The notes under the pieces were generated by a model. That model did not search any database, was not told where the DNA came from, and saw only the letters and a list, made by a program, of their open reading frames with translations. 64,000 nucleotides of DNA. It comes from Chrysopilus asiliformis. Lineage: Eukaryota; Arthropoda; Insecta; Diptera; Rhagionidae. Shown here piece after piece: positions 25,577 through 36,719 of the stretch. The stretch is taken from positions 110,611,034 to 110,675,033 of the forward strand of contig OZ035962.1 in assembly GCA_964034945.1 (NCBI GenBank). Direction: 5' to 3'. Position 1 is the stretch's first letter; the number at the start of each line of letters is the position of its first letter. The position numbers and the translations under genes are program-made.

Positions 25577-25852
25577 AAGTCAGTAAGGATAACGGATAGC
25601 ACTTTTGGAACACTTTCCTCGAATTTTCCAGGGAAAAATCTCATCTGGTGATCTTTCGGATCTCTGAATCCGATTCTGGTATTAAGAAGTCTGTATAGAT
25701 GGATAACGGAAGGTCCTGTTAGGAAAACGTGACCATCCTTTTCCTCAAATTTTCCCGGACAAAAATTTCATCTAAGGGTTTTTGGGGTCGATGAATCCAA
25801 TTAAGGAGTCGTCTATAAGAATATCTAAAAAGCAAGGATGTATATTCTAAAA
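25577..25852 (+). repeat. R4 minisatellite family, right part
   Basis: Two further TAAGGATAACG / TTTTTGGGGTCG units continue the R4 copy interrupted by R1 copy d. Confidence 0.7.
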
Positions 25853-25861
25853 AGTATATAT

Positions 25862-26281
25862 CGGGTCTTTCAATAAGGACATAACAATTTTGTATTTAAA
25901 TAAAACACAGAATAATTGAGATATCGGACTGAAATTTATTCCAGGTGTAGTGGACATGTTACATTTAAGTATGAAATTCGATGTCGTTCATATGGCCACC
26001 GCGAGCACGTTTGCAGATTGATTCTTTGGAGCCAATTTTCCACCACTCTTCCACACATATCGGCCGGAACGTTGGCAATTTCGCGTTCGATATTGTTCCT
26101 GAGCTCCTCTAATGTTGTTGGCTTGTTGGCATAAACCAACGACTTAACATAACCCCATAAAAAATAATCCAACGACATTAAATCGCATGAGCGAGGTGGC
26201 CATTCGACCGGACCATTTCTCGAGATTACCGAACTTCTCCTTCAATAGATCAATTTTTTTGACCAGCTGTATGGCATGTAA
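25862..26281 (-). pseudogene. DD41D mariner fragment, C-terminal half
   Basis: On the minus strand: WPPRSCDLMSLDYFLWGYVK, then LVYANKPTTLEELRNNIERE and VVENWLQRINLQ, the C-terminal third of a DD41D mariner transposase, ending beside a terminal-repeat-like GGGTCTTTCAATAAGGAC at 25863. Upstream (toward 26281) CATGCCATACAG matches the ATCHTA region, after which frameshifts appear and the element is truncated. It belongs to a different lineage from the 13.5-kb copy, since the terminal sequences differ. Confidence 0.75.
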
Positions 26282-29008
26282 ACCTAAAAAAACCTTAAAA
26301 ATAAAAAATGTGAACCTAGGCTGACGTTTTAGCATTGCCAGATCATAAGAAAAGTTTTAGGGTGCGTTTTTATTAAAATTAAAATATAAGCGTGGTGAAA
26401 CACAGACGTCATTTTGTATTTTTAATCAAATAAAGGATAAAATATGAAAAAATCAAAAAAGAAATTAGAAAACAAGGTTCTATTTAAATAAATGTAATAA
26501 AAATGAACAAAAAAAATTTTTTTGGCTCCGTGTATCAAAAATAAAAGCGTGATCAAAGAATAAAAAAACAAAAAAATATTTATCTCACTTTTATTTCTGA
26601 TACATAATACCCAAAAATATATTTTCTCCTTGTTAGTAAATCCTTTTTTTAAAATAAAAGCTGTTTAAAAAAAAAAGATTTTTTAAAGCTTTCCTAAAAA
26701 ATGTTTTGAGCTTGGCAGAAAAAATATGAAAAACTCCGAATTGAAGAAAAAACGTTTTAGAGGTTCATACAAAAATTGATTTGCTGAAATATCTAAGAAG
26801 GCTTGGAGTTAAAGAAAAAAAGTGCTTTTTTTTTCATCATATAATAAGCGAAATAAACGGAATTTCTAATCAACAAGTAAACCCTAATATCTCAACAAAC
26901 TTTATAAATTTCAAGTCCTTTTGAATTTTCTGATCATGGAGTCATATTGCACCGCAGGTCATCTCATTAGCATAGAAATTCGCTTGACGCATAGAAATAG
27001 AAGCATATATTATACTATAGTTATGCAATTGAAAGGACAAAAGTAATGGAGCTATGATGCGAAAGTAAATTATTGCTAACAAACTTTTACGTACTAGTAT
27101 TTGATAGAAAGCGAAACAAAGCATAAAACCTCTTTCGAAATTGTTGTTTTCGCTGCATTGATATTTAAATAGCCGGGGTATAGTTCGCGATTGCATAATA
27201 AAGGACTTTTGTGAATTCCCGTCGTGCATATTAAATATCCCAGGAGAACAATGAGACCGCGAGATTGATCACCGTGTGATATAATATATATATATACATG
27301 TGTGCATGCCAAAAAAAAAAACTTGCATCAAGTACGAGGGTTGTTGTATGTCGCTAATCGCTTGAAATGTTCTAGGTTTTCTAATGAATTTCATACTAGG
27401 GCGAAATAAATTTACCCCCTGCATCAACAAATGCACTGGAATTTACCTTGTTTAGGGCAACATAAAATAACGTAGCATAGCGCAGGATTCTCTTCTTGTA
27501 TTCATCTTGAAGGCTATTGTTTGATAATGCATTTGAGCTTCTCGGCTATTATATAATAATAATGAATGATCGCTTATACCATTTGAGTACTCTATATGAT
27601 AAAACGAATTTGATGGGAACATAAAATCCTTCCAGAGATTCCACGCTATTCAATTTTATCCGAATATATGAACGCAGAATAATAGTTAGAGTGCAACAAT
27701 ACACGGGAAAATCTATGCGTAAAAACTATTTTGGGAATTTTCTGGCTTTTGTAATTCAAGATTTTTACGACTATGAAGCAAACCGATTCAATGGCTATAT
27801 ACAAAGTGAAATGGTTATGGTACGAAAAATAATAAAAAAATGGGACACTTAAAATTAGGTGAAAAAATATTTAATGAATGGATTTTCGATCATAAAATTT
27901 AGATGCAATAAAATGTTTGATGAATAATAACCTATGAGAAACTATTTATATTTGTACAAACAGTACTTAAATGAATTTGAGAAGACACTAAAAGAAATTC
28001 TTTTCATATTGAGTCCGGGAAAAAAATTAAAAATCGTGAGAGAATTCAATCTATGATACGGAATTTAAAAAAAAAATATTTTTTTAAAGAGGTCATAGAC
28101 AATGGTGTACATCCTCATTGAAAATCCCTCCAAACTTTCAGTAAGACAAATATTAAAATACATCGGATAATTTTTGTGGGTTGTGACTCCTGGAAAAATG
28201 TAAGGGGCCGTCCTGTGGTGACCATATTTTTTTTTGTCAATCTGGGACAAGGAAGGGGAGAATGGCCGAAACGAAACACCACAATTTAAATAATAGAAAC
28301 AAAAATCGATTTTGACGAAAACGAAAAGAAAACACTTAAGAATTGTGCGCCGCAGACAAAATTTATAAAGCTGAATGCGCCGCAATGATTTAAATAAAGA
28401 ACTATACACGCCCAAGCAAAACTTTATTTAATTTTTCGCGGTCTTTATATTCTATAACAAATCGCAACGGAAATTGTACAACTGCCGATAAAAAAAAAAT
28501 ACGCCCCAGGGCACATCCTCTGAAATATATCAACCTTTTGTGAAAAATCATCGAAGAAATGCGCCACAGGCGAAAAAATGTATTTTGCAACAACTTCAGC
28601 AAAAGTAGACTATTTTTGGCATATTTAATGATAGTTTTTTTCTAATGTTTGATAAATTATAATACTGATTTGGAAAACCCACGACAAAAAATGGAACAAC
28701 ATGCCTAAATCCGGGGCTGTCCTGACTACTCCGGGGATGTACAATCTCCCTAGGCTGTATACGACAAGTTAATTTTACGGTTAAATCCCCCCCGCCCCCC
28801 TCCCCTCCACGCACCATTCACTACTCCCTCTGGTCATACTTCTTCGCAATATTTTGTACGGATTTTAGTACCACCATCACACTACCACCACTCCACTCTA
28901 AAAAAACGACTTTCTTTTTTTGGCCCACCCCCAAACTTTAAAAAAAATTTGATGGTAATGTTGTATACCAAACAGTGACAAAGTTTTGCGAAATAGACTG
29001 TTTCAAAA
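26282..29008. other. AT-rich DNA with TGCGCCGCAG motifs
   Basis: No gene recognised. The word TGCGCCGCAG occurs at 28345, with variants at 28376 and 28560. Positions 28590-28720 resemble 38540-38700 (TTTGATAAATT..., CGACAAAAAATG..., AACATGCCTAAATCCGG), marking an old dispersed repeat. A (TA)n run is at 27281-27295. Confidence 0.5.
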
Positions 29009-29412
29009 TCTATATATATAAAAATGGATGTTTGTCTGTCTGTCTGTCTGTTTGTCAGTCCGTTTGAGATTACAAAACTCAAAAACTACTGGACCGATTT
29101 TGACGCAGTTTTTTGCAAAATGATCTGCGTTGCCAGGAGCAGGTTTTTAGCTATGTAAGATTTTAAAATTCGAAACGGAAGGTCCTGTAAGGATAACGCA
29201 AATATCCTTTTTCCCATTTTTCTCCGGAAAAATTGCCATTATGGGGTTTTTGGGGTCGCTGATCACCAATCCGGTGTTGGAATTTCAAAATTCGAAACAG
29301 AAGGTCCTGTAAGGATAACATTTTTTCCCAAAACTTTTTAAGTTATTTATGGTTTTTTGGCATTCTAAAATTTATACAAAAAACTTTTAGCTGCCAACGA
29401 AGGGTCTGCTAG
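29009..29412 (+). mobile_element. Helitron carrying R4-type repeat units
   Basis: Begins TCTATATATATAAAAATGG and ends GAAGGGTCTGCTAG, inserted between A (29008) and T (29413). A GTCTGTCTGTCTGTCTG tract lies at 29033-29051. Inside, GAAACGGAAGGTCCTGTAAG recurs twice about 120 bp apart, identical in style to the R4 minisatellite. No strong 3' hairpin is visible. No coding capacity. Confidence 0.85.
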
Positions 29413-31471
29413 TATTACATATGGCACATTTCACGACAATTTTTGAATCGAGTTTCGTGCAAAAAGAGCTTTCTATGTAAGAATTTAATGTAAGAAAGTT
29501 TCGTAAAACTCGCCATTAGACCGTTAAACGCTTATTGTAAGCACCTATCATGTTTTACAAATTTAGTTATGATTTTTTTGACTAAAATAATTTGAATCAC
29601 CCGAAATTAAATTCCGGAACTAAATTTTTATTTCGGATCAGTTTCCGGAATGCCGGAAAAACACCCGTAAATCCAAAACTGTTCCTACTCATTTGCAATA
29701 GGTATATGATCTCCCAACAAGAGAAATCTCCTGAAATGTGTATTTTTTCCCCTAAGAAACGTTCTTAATGCTTGCAAAGAAAGATGTCCTTCCCTTTGTG
29801 AGAACGGGAGCCAAAATAACATTTCTAATGACTGGATTATAGTTCCTTCGTCAGTTATTCGATATCGAAGTTTTCCATCGTTTTTATGCGCAAAAATCGT
29901 TGAATTTTACAACCCGAAAATAAGCATGCGACACTTTTACAACAAGACAGGTTGCAATTTAAAAAAGCATTAGCAAAACTCTATAATTCGTGAATCCCTT
30001 TGTAAATCGACGAATAATAATCCTTTAATCAGAGATAATGTTTGAACAATTTGAAATTTATTATTTAAATAAGGTATGTTTACATATTTTAAAGTGTCCC
30101 TCATCAATATCAAATTCAAATACTGAGTTAAGGATTTTTCCATTTTTCCATTTTTCTTTTTTTTTATCCAATCTACACTTATACTAATATCATACTCAAA
30201 CACCACCGGGGAGAGTGCCATCAAAAAGGAATTTACCTGAAAAAGTTTAAAGTGCTATCATCACAGAGAATATTGTCACTATTCACCATTGAGAAAATGA
30301 CACTTTCGACGACCCCCATACTATGTGTATAAAAGCATCCCTATGTCATTGCTGATGCGTGCTGTTATCTCTAATTGGGCAATAAAGATTTTTTGGCATA
30401 TCCGGGAGAAGTCTTATTTAGCCCATCGAAAAGGTGTGCGCATATAAGTGAAATTGTGGGTTGGCTATAGGAATCCTTGCTATAGGGATAATAAAGGATA
30501 TATCCATAGATTCGAGTATATGCATATATCTTCATATATTCGGTATTATAATCGAGAAATCGCGCTGTTATACGGTCGACATTTTGCCAATACCGACATA
30601 ACACAACAGGATGGGCCAACTTCTGGCTTGATGAGATGGAGCGGCTTTTTCTCAAACGCAAAAATTTCGGGGTGGTTTATTGAGGGAAAGTCCTTTTTAA
30701 TAAATTCAGCCTAATCGGTGAATATGCTTCGAGGATGGCTTTATAGCGGCTTGAGGGAACGTTTGAATTCGCTTTTATCCTTATTTTATGATCACGTCCC
30801 TTTTTTGCTTCTGCTGTTATCGTGAATAAAGAAGGACCTGTTCTAGGCAAGAAGAAACGAAGGCTAAGTTAGTGATAGAATGACTGTGACGTTTCAAGTG
30901 ATGGTAAATGGTAGGGAATGGTTGGCATTTGGTTGAATCTTCCTCAATATTCTCCTGAATATATTCCGATTCCCGTACGTACATCTTGGCTACTTATACA
31001 CTGGCTGGATGGATTGTTGCTGTTGCCTGAAAAAGATAAGGGACATGACCTAAATGAGTCACGCAGTTTACGAGGGAGTGTGTTTTATTCGAGATTTTAT
31101 GGCCAGATCGTAAGGTCTCCAATAGATTTTCCCGTTTTGTTGGATTATATATTTCACGCGTTTGCTTTAATGGATCAGATTTGAAAGGCACACCGAACCA
31201 TAAAGGCATCACAAAACAGCAGTGTCTTTTAACTACAGTCGAACCTACATGATTTTTCTGGGAAAAAAATCTGAAATCCGTGGTGTTAGAAGGAGGATTT
31301 TGGAAGGCCGAAGATAAAAAATATTTTTGCGATTTTCGGAGGCTTCCAAAGCCGCGGTTGACAAAAAACAAGATTTTTTGGTGTACTTGATTTAAGATTT
31401 CTTTTTGTCGCTAATTCGGAATCTGGTTCAGTAACGGGTATGAAAGATTTCCAAAAGGTGTGCACATATAA
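29413..31471. other. AT-rich intergenic DNA
   Basis: No gene recognised; open frames up to 125 codons overlap on both strands and show no domain. No repeat match within the window. Confidence 0.55.
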
Positions 31472-31694
31472 AGCCTCAACCACAATTACGCGTGCGTGCG
31501 TGCGGCACCCACGCGGTGAAAGGAAAAACTACGCATTTATATGAGTAAATGTATAATTGTTCGTTGCTCAGACGCATTGCCGCGTCCGTGCCGCATAGAG
31601 TATCCTCAGTCTCTACTTTTAGACGCGGTGACAACTACTAGATGCCAGAACTAAATAATGCCGCACGCACGCACGCGTAATTGTGGTTGAGGCT
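31472..31694. mobile_element. PIF/Harbinger-type MITE with 36-bp perfect TIRs
   Basis: Starts AGCCTCAACCACAATTACGC; the inverted copy ends at 31694. The arms are identical for 36 bp, through a GTGCGTGCGTGCGGCA stretch. TAA flanks both sides (31469-31471, 31695-31697). A 3-bp TWA duplication is typical of PIF/Harbinger. 223 bp, non-coding. Confidence 0.85.
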
Positions 31695-31697
31695 TAA

Positions 31698-32047
31698 TTA
31701 AATCGGAATCTTGTTCAGCTAATTCGGCTGGCTCAGTTCTAGTTTTTGAGATATGCAGGGTGGTTCATAAATTGCTTCATACTTTTTTTAGGTAACGCTC
31801 GATAATGCAAAAAACTAAAACTAATATAGCAAAGCCACCGCCAGATTTGGAATCTGCGACACAAAATTACCCAAAAAAGACTAATATCGAGTGCCCTATA
31901 AACACAGTCGTCCTGTGTTACCAAAAAATGTATTAGGCTGAAAAAAGCAAATTCGTGACCCTTTAATCGTTAGAAAAGTTTTCGGGTTTTTAGCATCTGA
32001 AAGGCGGCGAGGGCACAATTATTTTTCAACTTAAATTTTCCAGACTT
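31698..32047. other. Spacer
   Basis: No gene. CAGGGTGGTTCATAAATTG at 31757-31775 resembles, inverted, 45058-45076: a trace of a dispersed repeat. Confidence 0.45.
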
Positions 32048-32485
32048 CACGCAAAGAAAACAAATAGTAAGTCTAACCATTTTATAATGTGTAATCGGAA
32101 CTATAACTAATATAGTCAATTTCAATCAAAAAAAATAGTCAATTTAACAACAAAATAGTCGATTTAACAACAAAATAGTCAATTTAACAACAAAATAGTC
32201 GATTTAACAACAAAATAGTCAATTTAACAACAAAATAGTCAATTTATCTGGAATATAGCAACTTATGTATACACCTTAAATTCTTTAAGTCCCAGAATTT
32301 CTACGGTTTAAGTAGGCTAACCACAACTTATTTTTTTAAGTATAGTACGCGCAAACGGGCCTAAGTGTTAGATTTATTATAAAAGTAGTCGATTTTGACT
32401 ACTTTTGTAATTTGAAGTTAACTATTTTATTTATAGTGCCAATTCCCCATGATAAAATAGTTGAATTTACTATTTTTTCACTGTG
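32048..32485. repeat. Long-TIR MITE candidate with a 20-bp minisatellite
   Basis: Left 32048-32125 and right 32410-32485 align as imperfect inverted repeats of about 75 bp (CAC...AATAGTAA...TTTTATAATG... against CAC...ATAGTAAATT...TTTTATCATG). Inside are five exact-length 20-bp units (32141-32240) and a perfect 10-bp stem AAAAGTAGTC-GATTTT-GACTACTTTT at 32384-32409. No target duplication found. Confidence 0.55.
32141..32240 (+). repeat. 20-bp minisatellite, alternating A/G units
   Basis: Five units of RATTTAACAACAAAATAGTC in which the first base alternates A,G,A,G,A, i.e. a 40-bp higher-order period. Confidence 0.9.
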
Positions 32486-34819
32486 TGTGATTTTGGTATT
32501 TCTCATCCCTCTCGAAAATGACTCGATTGTTCGGAAAATACTCCAGACACAAGGAGTCGCAAATTTATCTCATAGATTTGTCCAAAAATTATTAGTTTCA
32601 AAAAAAAAAGACACGAAGGCAGAAAAGAAAAAATGAAAATGCTTTCAAAAGCTTTAACTTGAAAATCTTCATATTTTTTCTAGCATTTATTTTAAGCAAA
32701 ACGGTTTCATTTGAACGGCTCTGACTGTATAAGCAAAAATATCTTAAAAAGGCAACAAAAATCATCTTTCCAATCGAATCGCTTTACTTCACCATAATCT
32801 CTTTCAAAACATAATAAAAAAAAGGGGTTGGGGAGTGACTGCGGCAGATCAATTCGGGGGGAAAGAAATTTTGGTAGAAGCCATTTCGAAGGAAAAATGA
32901 AGTGCGGATGTTGTGAAAATTTCAGTTTTCAAATCGATGACAAACAGAGAATTATTTCAATTTAGCTTCTGTGAGTACAAGAAGAAAATCTAAGCAAACA
33001 TGGTATAAATCCACCATAAAAATGAAAATACATTCATATATAGAAGACAAATCAACATTTACCCAATAAATCTCCACCATTTGATGAAAAAAAAATTAGT
33101 AAAAGCGTTTTTCGGGGCGAATCTTTTATTTCGTATAACAAACCATAAAATAAACCAGGCAAACGATGGAAATTCTATGATTTTGTTTTATTTTTTTTCA
33201 TGTTGTATTTCTTACCATAAATAAGCACACGCAGTGAGTTTTCTTTTTGGATTTTTTTTTTTCATTTTGTTTTATTTCAAGTATTTTTTTTTTGTTTTTG
33301 GCTTGCCGAAACACAAAAGAGGAGGAATCGCTTTAAGTCCTTTCTTTTATTTTTATCGCAGAAAATTCTCCCATCACCTAAGCAGCAATAAATTCATGTA
33401 CAGAAGCGCATAAAATTGTTGAGCATAACACGGCATGGCAATACACAGCCCAAAGAATAGAGCTTAGAAGCTTTGAGTGTATCCCATACTCAATACACTT
33501 CGTTTAACGCTTTTATATAAAAAAAAACATTTGAAGGATGTGGCATTCGTTTGGTGGTCGTCGTCCTCAAAACTTTTCGTTTCGTTCTTGGATGTTTTTA
33601 TTTTTCCACTTTTATGCTGTACTTCCTTACAAACATTAAAATATACCTATCGTCCAAACAGCATAACTATACATTTTGTAATAATGTATAGAGAGTGTGT
33701 ATTCGTATATTTTCGAATGAGCCAAACAACATAGTATAATATCAGTAGGATTTTTATTTATTTTTATTTTTGTGTGTTTTCTTCTTATTTTTTCCTTGAT
33801 TTCCTTCTTATTTTTTCTTTTTTTCTTTTTTTTGATTTTGTTTTCGTTCTACACCTTGCCACGATAGCAGTCCGAATATGTATGTTGGTGGGGTCTAAGA
33901 AAGAGGAATGCCACGGCATAAAGCTTAATGTCCTTATGGCCATGATAAAGGAAGACATTTTTATGACCGTTACCGCATGTAATCAGTAAAAGCACGTCAT
34001 TATCCTTCATAAATTTTAGCCTTTACATATATCTATGTACATACATATATGCCAATTGTATGTATTATCATTCGTCCGTCTTTACATACATCGACTATTC
34101 TATTCCCGGTGTACTGGCTGGCTATCCATTTATCCCTATATATAAAATCCGAGTTATTCGTGCAATTTCCAGGTCCCGATGGATGGTGTCGTATGTTAAC
34201 CATCATATTTTTCTGCTATTTTGTTATTCTCGTTGTTGTTATTGTTGTTGCTGTCGCTTATGTAGACGGTATGATATTTGGCTTTCAAAGCTTTCCGTTT
34301 CGAAAAGTCTTTAAGGATATGAAACAAGGAGAACAAAAAAAATTGAGGAGATTTCTTCTATGATGCCCATGAGCTATTTATACGAGCTATGATCCCTTCA
34401 CATTTTTATAGTGTAAATGTACTCCCAGCGGTATACATACGATAATCGTAAATTTGAGTTATATGCCCGTTTCACGGTTTGTCACAAAATCATAAAATGC
34501 ACAAAATCTCGAATAAATGCGATTGAAATGAAAATAAGGGCATAGCCATACGGGGTATTTGTGTCCATAAAATATTAAGTATTCTCATCATTTATGCCAT
34601 TTTCACTTATTGCTAAAGAGAATTAAAGCTGATGGTTTGCAAAGTTCGGGCATCTTTTGGACCCGGGCGCAATAAATTTTTGCAGGAAGATCAGTCTATA
34701 TAAATATACAATTGAAAAGTAAAAATCGGATATACATAAATCCTCTAAATAATTTAAATCTAAATAAATTACAGATGTTAGATGAAAGAACATGAAATAA
34801 GCATACAAAACTGAACCCG
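32486..34819. other. AT-rich intergenic DNA with T-rich tracts
   Basis: No gene recognised. T/C-rich stretches at 33181-33300 and 33750-33850 account for the hydrophobic open frames there. Confidence 0.55.
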
Positions 34820-35070
34820 ATTCTAAGGTTAAGGAATCGACAAGGACAACAGAAGGTTCTGCTAGGATAACGTGATCATCTTTTTCCTCAAATTCTGACG
34901 GTTTTGGGGTCACTGAATCCGATTCTTAGGTTAAAATGTCTGCAAGGAGAGCGGTAAGTTCTGTAAGGATACCGTGATTATCATTTTCCTTGAATTTCCC
35001 GGAATAAAATCTCATCTGGGGATTTTTGGAGTCGCTGAATCTGCTTTTGGAGTCAAGAAGTCCTCCGAGG
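34820..35070 (+). repeat. R4 minisatellite remnant, two units
   Basis: GGATAACGTGATCATC, CTGTAAGGATACCGTGATTATC, AAATCTCATCTGGGGATTTTTGGAGTCGCTGAATC-type sequence in R4 order, clearly older than the 63-kb array. Confidence 0.7.
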
Positions 35071-35698
35071 CAACCCGGCAAAAAATCCTGGAGTATTTTT
35101 CAATACAAAAATTATATTGACGAAATCTTAATACATATTTTGGATTGGAATTTAATACCTGCGAATTTTTGAAAATATTTTAGCCTTTTTTGCAGTCATA
35201 ATTGAACAGTTTTTTATTATGTATCGAACTTAAGTACTTTTAACATTAATGTCTACAATTTAATCAAAATTTTAGACTTAAATACTGAATTAAACCAAAA
35301 ATAAATTTATAAAAATTTCTAATCCATATTATTGGATTAGAATTTTCCATTGGATTACATATAGGTCCAGCGTAATCCAGTTTTGATTGGAATTTACTCC
35401 AAGATTTTTTACCGTGAAGAATATATAATAAAAGACCAAAAAGTATAACAAAAAAACGCTTTTTTTGAAAAATCTACTATAAAGAAGAAAAATTATTTTT
35501 TGGGGACTGTGTATCCGAAATAAGGGCGAGATGAAATCGTAAAAAAATAATATAAATATCTATCTCTCTTTTATTAATTGAAATTATTACTGTAGGAAAT
35601 GTATATTTGTTATGAACTACTTTGTGGTATTGAAACCCTTTAAGAATCACTCTTTTACTTTTCTTTCAAGATTTTAGAATCACTCTGTTACTTTTATT
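35071..35698. other. AT-rich spacer
   Basis: No gene. TTTTAGAATCACTCTGTTAC-type sequence is repeated twice at 35643-35700. Confidence 0.5.
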
Positions 35699-36161
35699 TC
35701 AAGTTTTTTCAATTTTTTTTTTTTTTTTTTGATGGTCTATAGGCGCCTCCACACGTTCAATGTTACTTGACAATTTTACTTGAATGACTCATGTTTCAAG
35801 CAACATTGATCGTTTGGATGCTCTTCAATGTTAGGGTTGCAGGCAATTTCCATCAATGTTACTTGACGAAAATTTTCATCAATAATACTTGTCAAGTAAC
35901 ATTGAACGTGTGGAGGCTCCTTATGTTGGAACTAAATTTCAGGCCAATCGGCTCGGTAGTTTCCCCGCGAAAGGGTAACATAGAGGAAAAGCAAAGTTTC
36001 GAAATCACTTTACCCCCTTCCATTACTCCCCCCACCCCTCGCGCTACTTTTCCGTATGCATATGTTGGAACCAGAACTACCACAGACACTCATGCCAAAT
36101 TTCAAGTCAATCGGTTCAGCCGTTTTTGCGTGAAAGAGGAACAGACAGACACCAACTCATT
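35699..36161 (-). mobile_element. R2 Helitron, truncated and interrupted
   Basis: Contains the R2 A/T-tract, GATGGTCTATGTTGG target region (split by the MITE at 35741), CAGGCCAATCGG, GAAATCACTTTACCCCC and the GAACAGACAGAC tract. The CTAG end is missing on the left and R1 copy e is inserted near the 5' end on the right. Confidence 0.75.
35741..35921. mobile_element. 181-bp MITE nested in R2
   Basis: 33-bp inverted repeats with one mismatch (starting AGGCGCCTCCACACGTTCAA and AGGAGCCTCCACACGTTCAA). Flanked by TAT at 35738-35740 and 35922-35924. Uninterrupted R2 copies (22459, 62369) read CTATGTTGG across the site, which confirms the insertion and the 3-bp duplication. PIF-type is likely from duplication length. 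Confidence 0.88.
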
Positions 36162-36302
36162 TTTATACCCGTATGGTGAAACCAAAGGGTATATTAACTT
36201 TGCCTTACCGTTTGTAACACCAAGATCCCGTCATCACACAAAAAAATGAATTACACCAGTATGTTTAGAATGATAAAAATAATTAATTTCTGCATGTCCG
36301 TC

Positions 36303-36333
<31 letters not shown>

Positions 36334-36719
36334 GGCGCGGATTGCGGGCGCACGAATTGAGCTAGAGACTTGAAATTTTGCACAGGTCCGTTTTTCGTAA
36401 AATGCGAGGCTAAATTCGTTAATGGGCAAAAATGGACCATTAGGGGGGGTACCCCCCATACGAACGAAAATGGTTTTTGCGAATATCTCAAAAACGGTGC
36501 ATCTTATCAAAAAAGTCCAAGAACAAAAGTTATTTAGGATATGATTCTACATAAAACTCCCATACATCAAAATCCGATTGGAATAAATTTTAAAAAATCT
36601 TATTGGAAAGTTTGACTTCAAAGTGGAGTTTTGGTACAACTGTTCGAATTTTCATACGAATATCACCATACGGGTTTTCAATAATTCCCAGATTGGCAAT
36701 TATAGCTTTTGTTATGTTT
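36162..36719 (+). mobile_element. R1 HINE-like repeat, copy e
   Basis: Full-length copy inserted in the T-run of the R2 5' end. TATACCCGTATGGTGAAACC start, microsatellite 36295-36335, hairpin-region bases altered (ATTCCCAGATTGGCAAT), TTGTTATGTTT end. Confidence 0.82.

Noticed and set aside
34049..34363. 104-codon hydrophobic frame
   Set aside because: Driven by T-rich sequence and overlapping another hydrophobic frame; no recognisable family.
8606..36510. Recurrent open frame MIRCTVFEIFTK... with a Thr-Asp-Arg-Gln tail in every R1 copy
   Set aside because: It is antisense to R1, ends in translated microsatellite, and is shared only because the copies are alike at DNA level; frames and lengths differ between copies.
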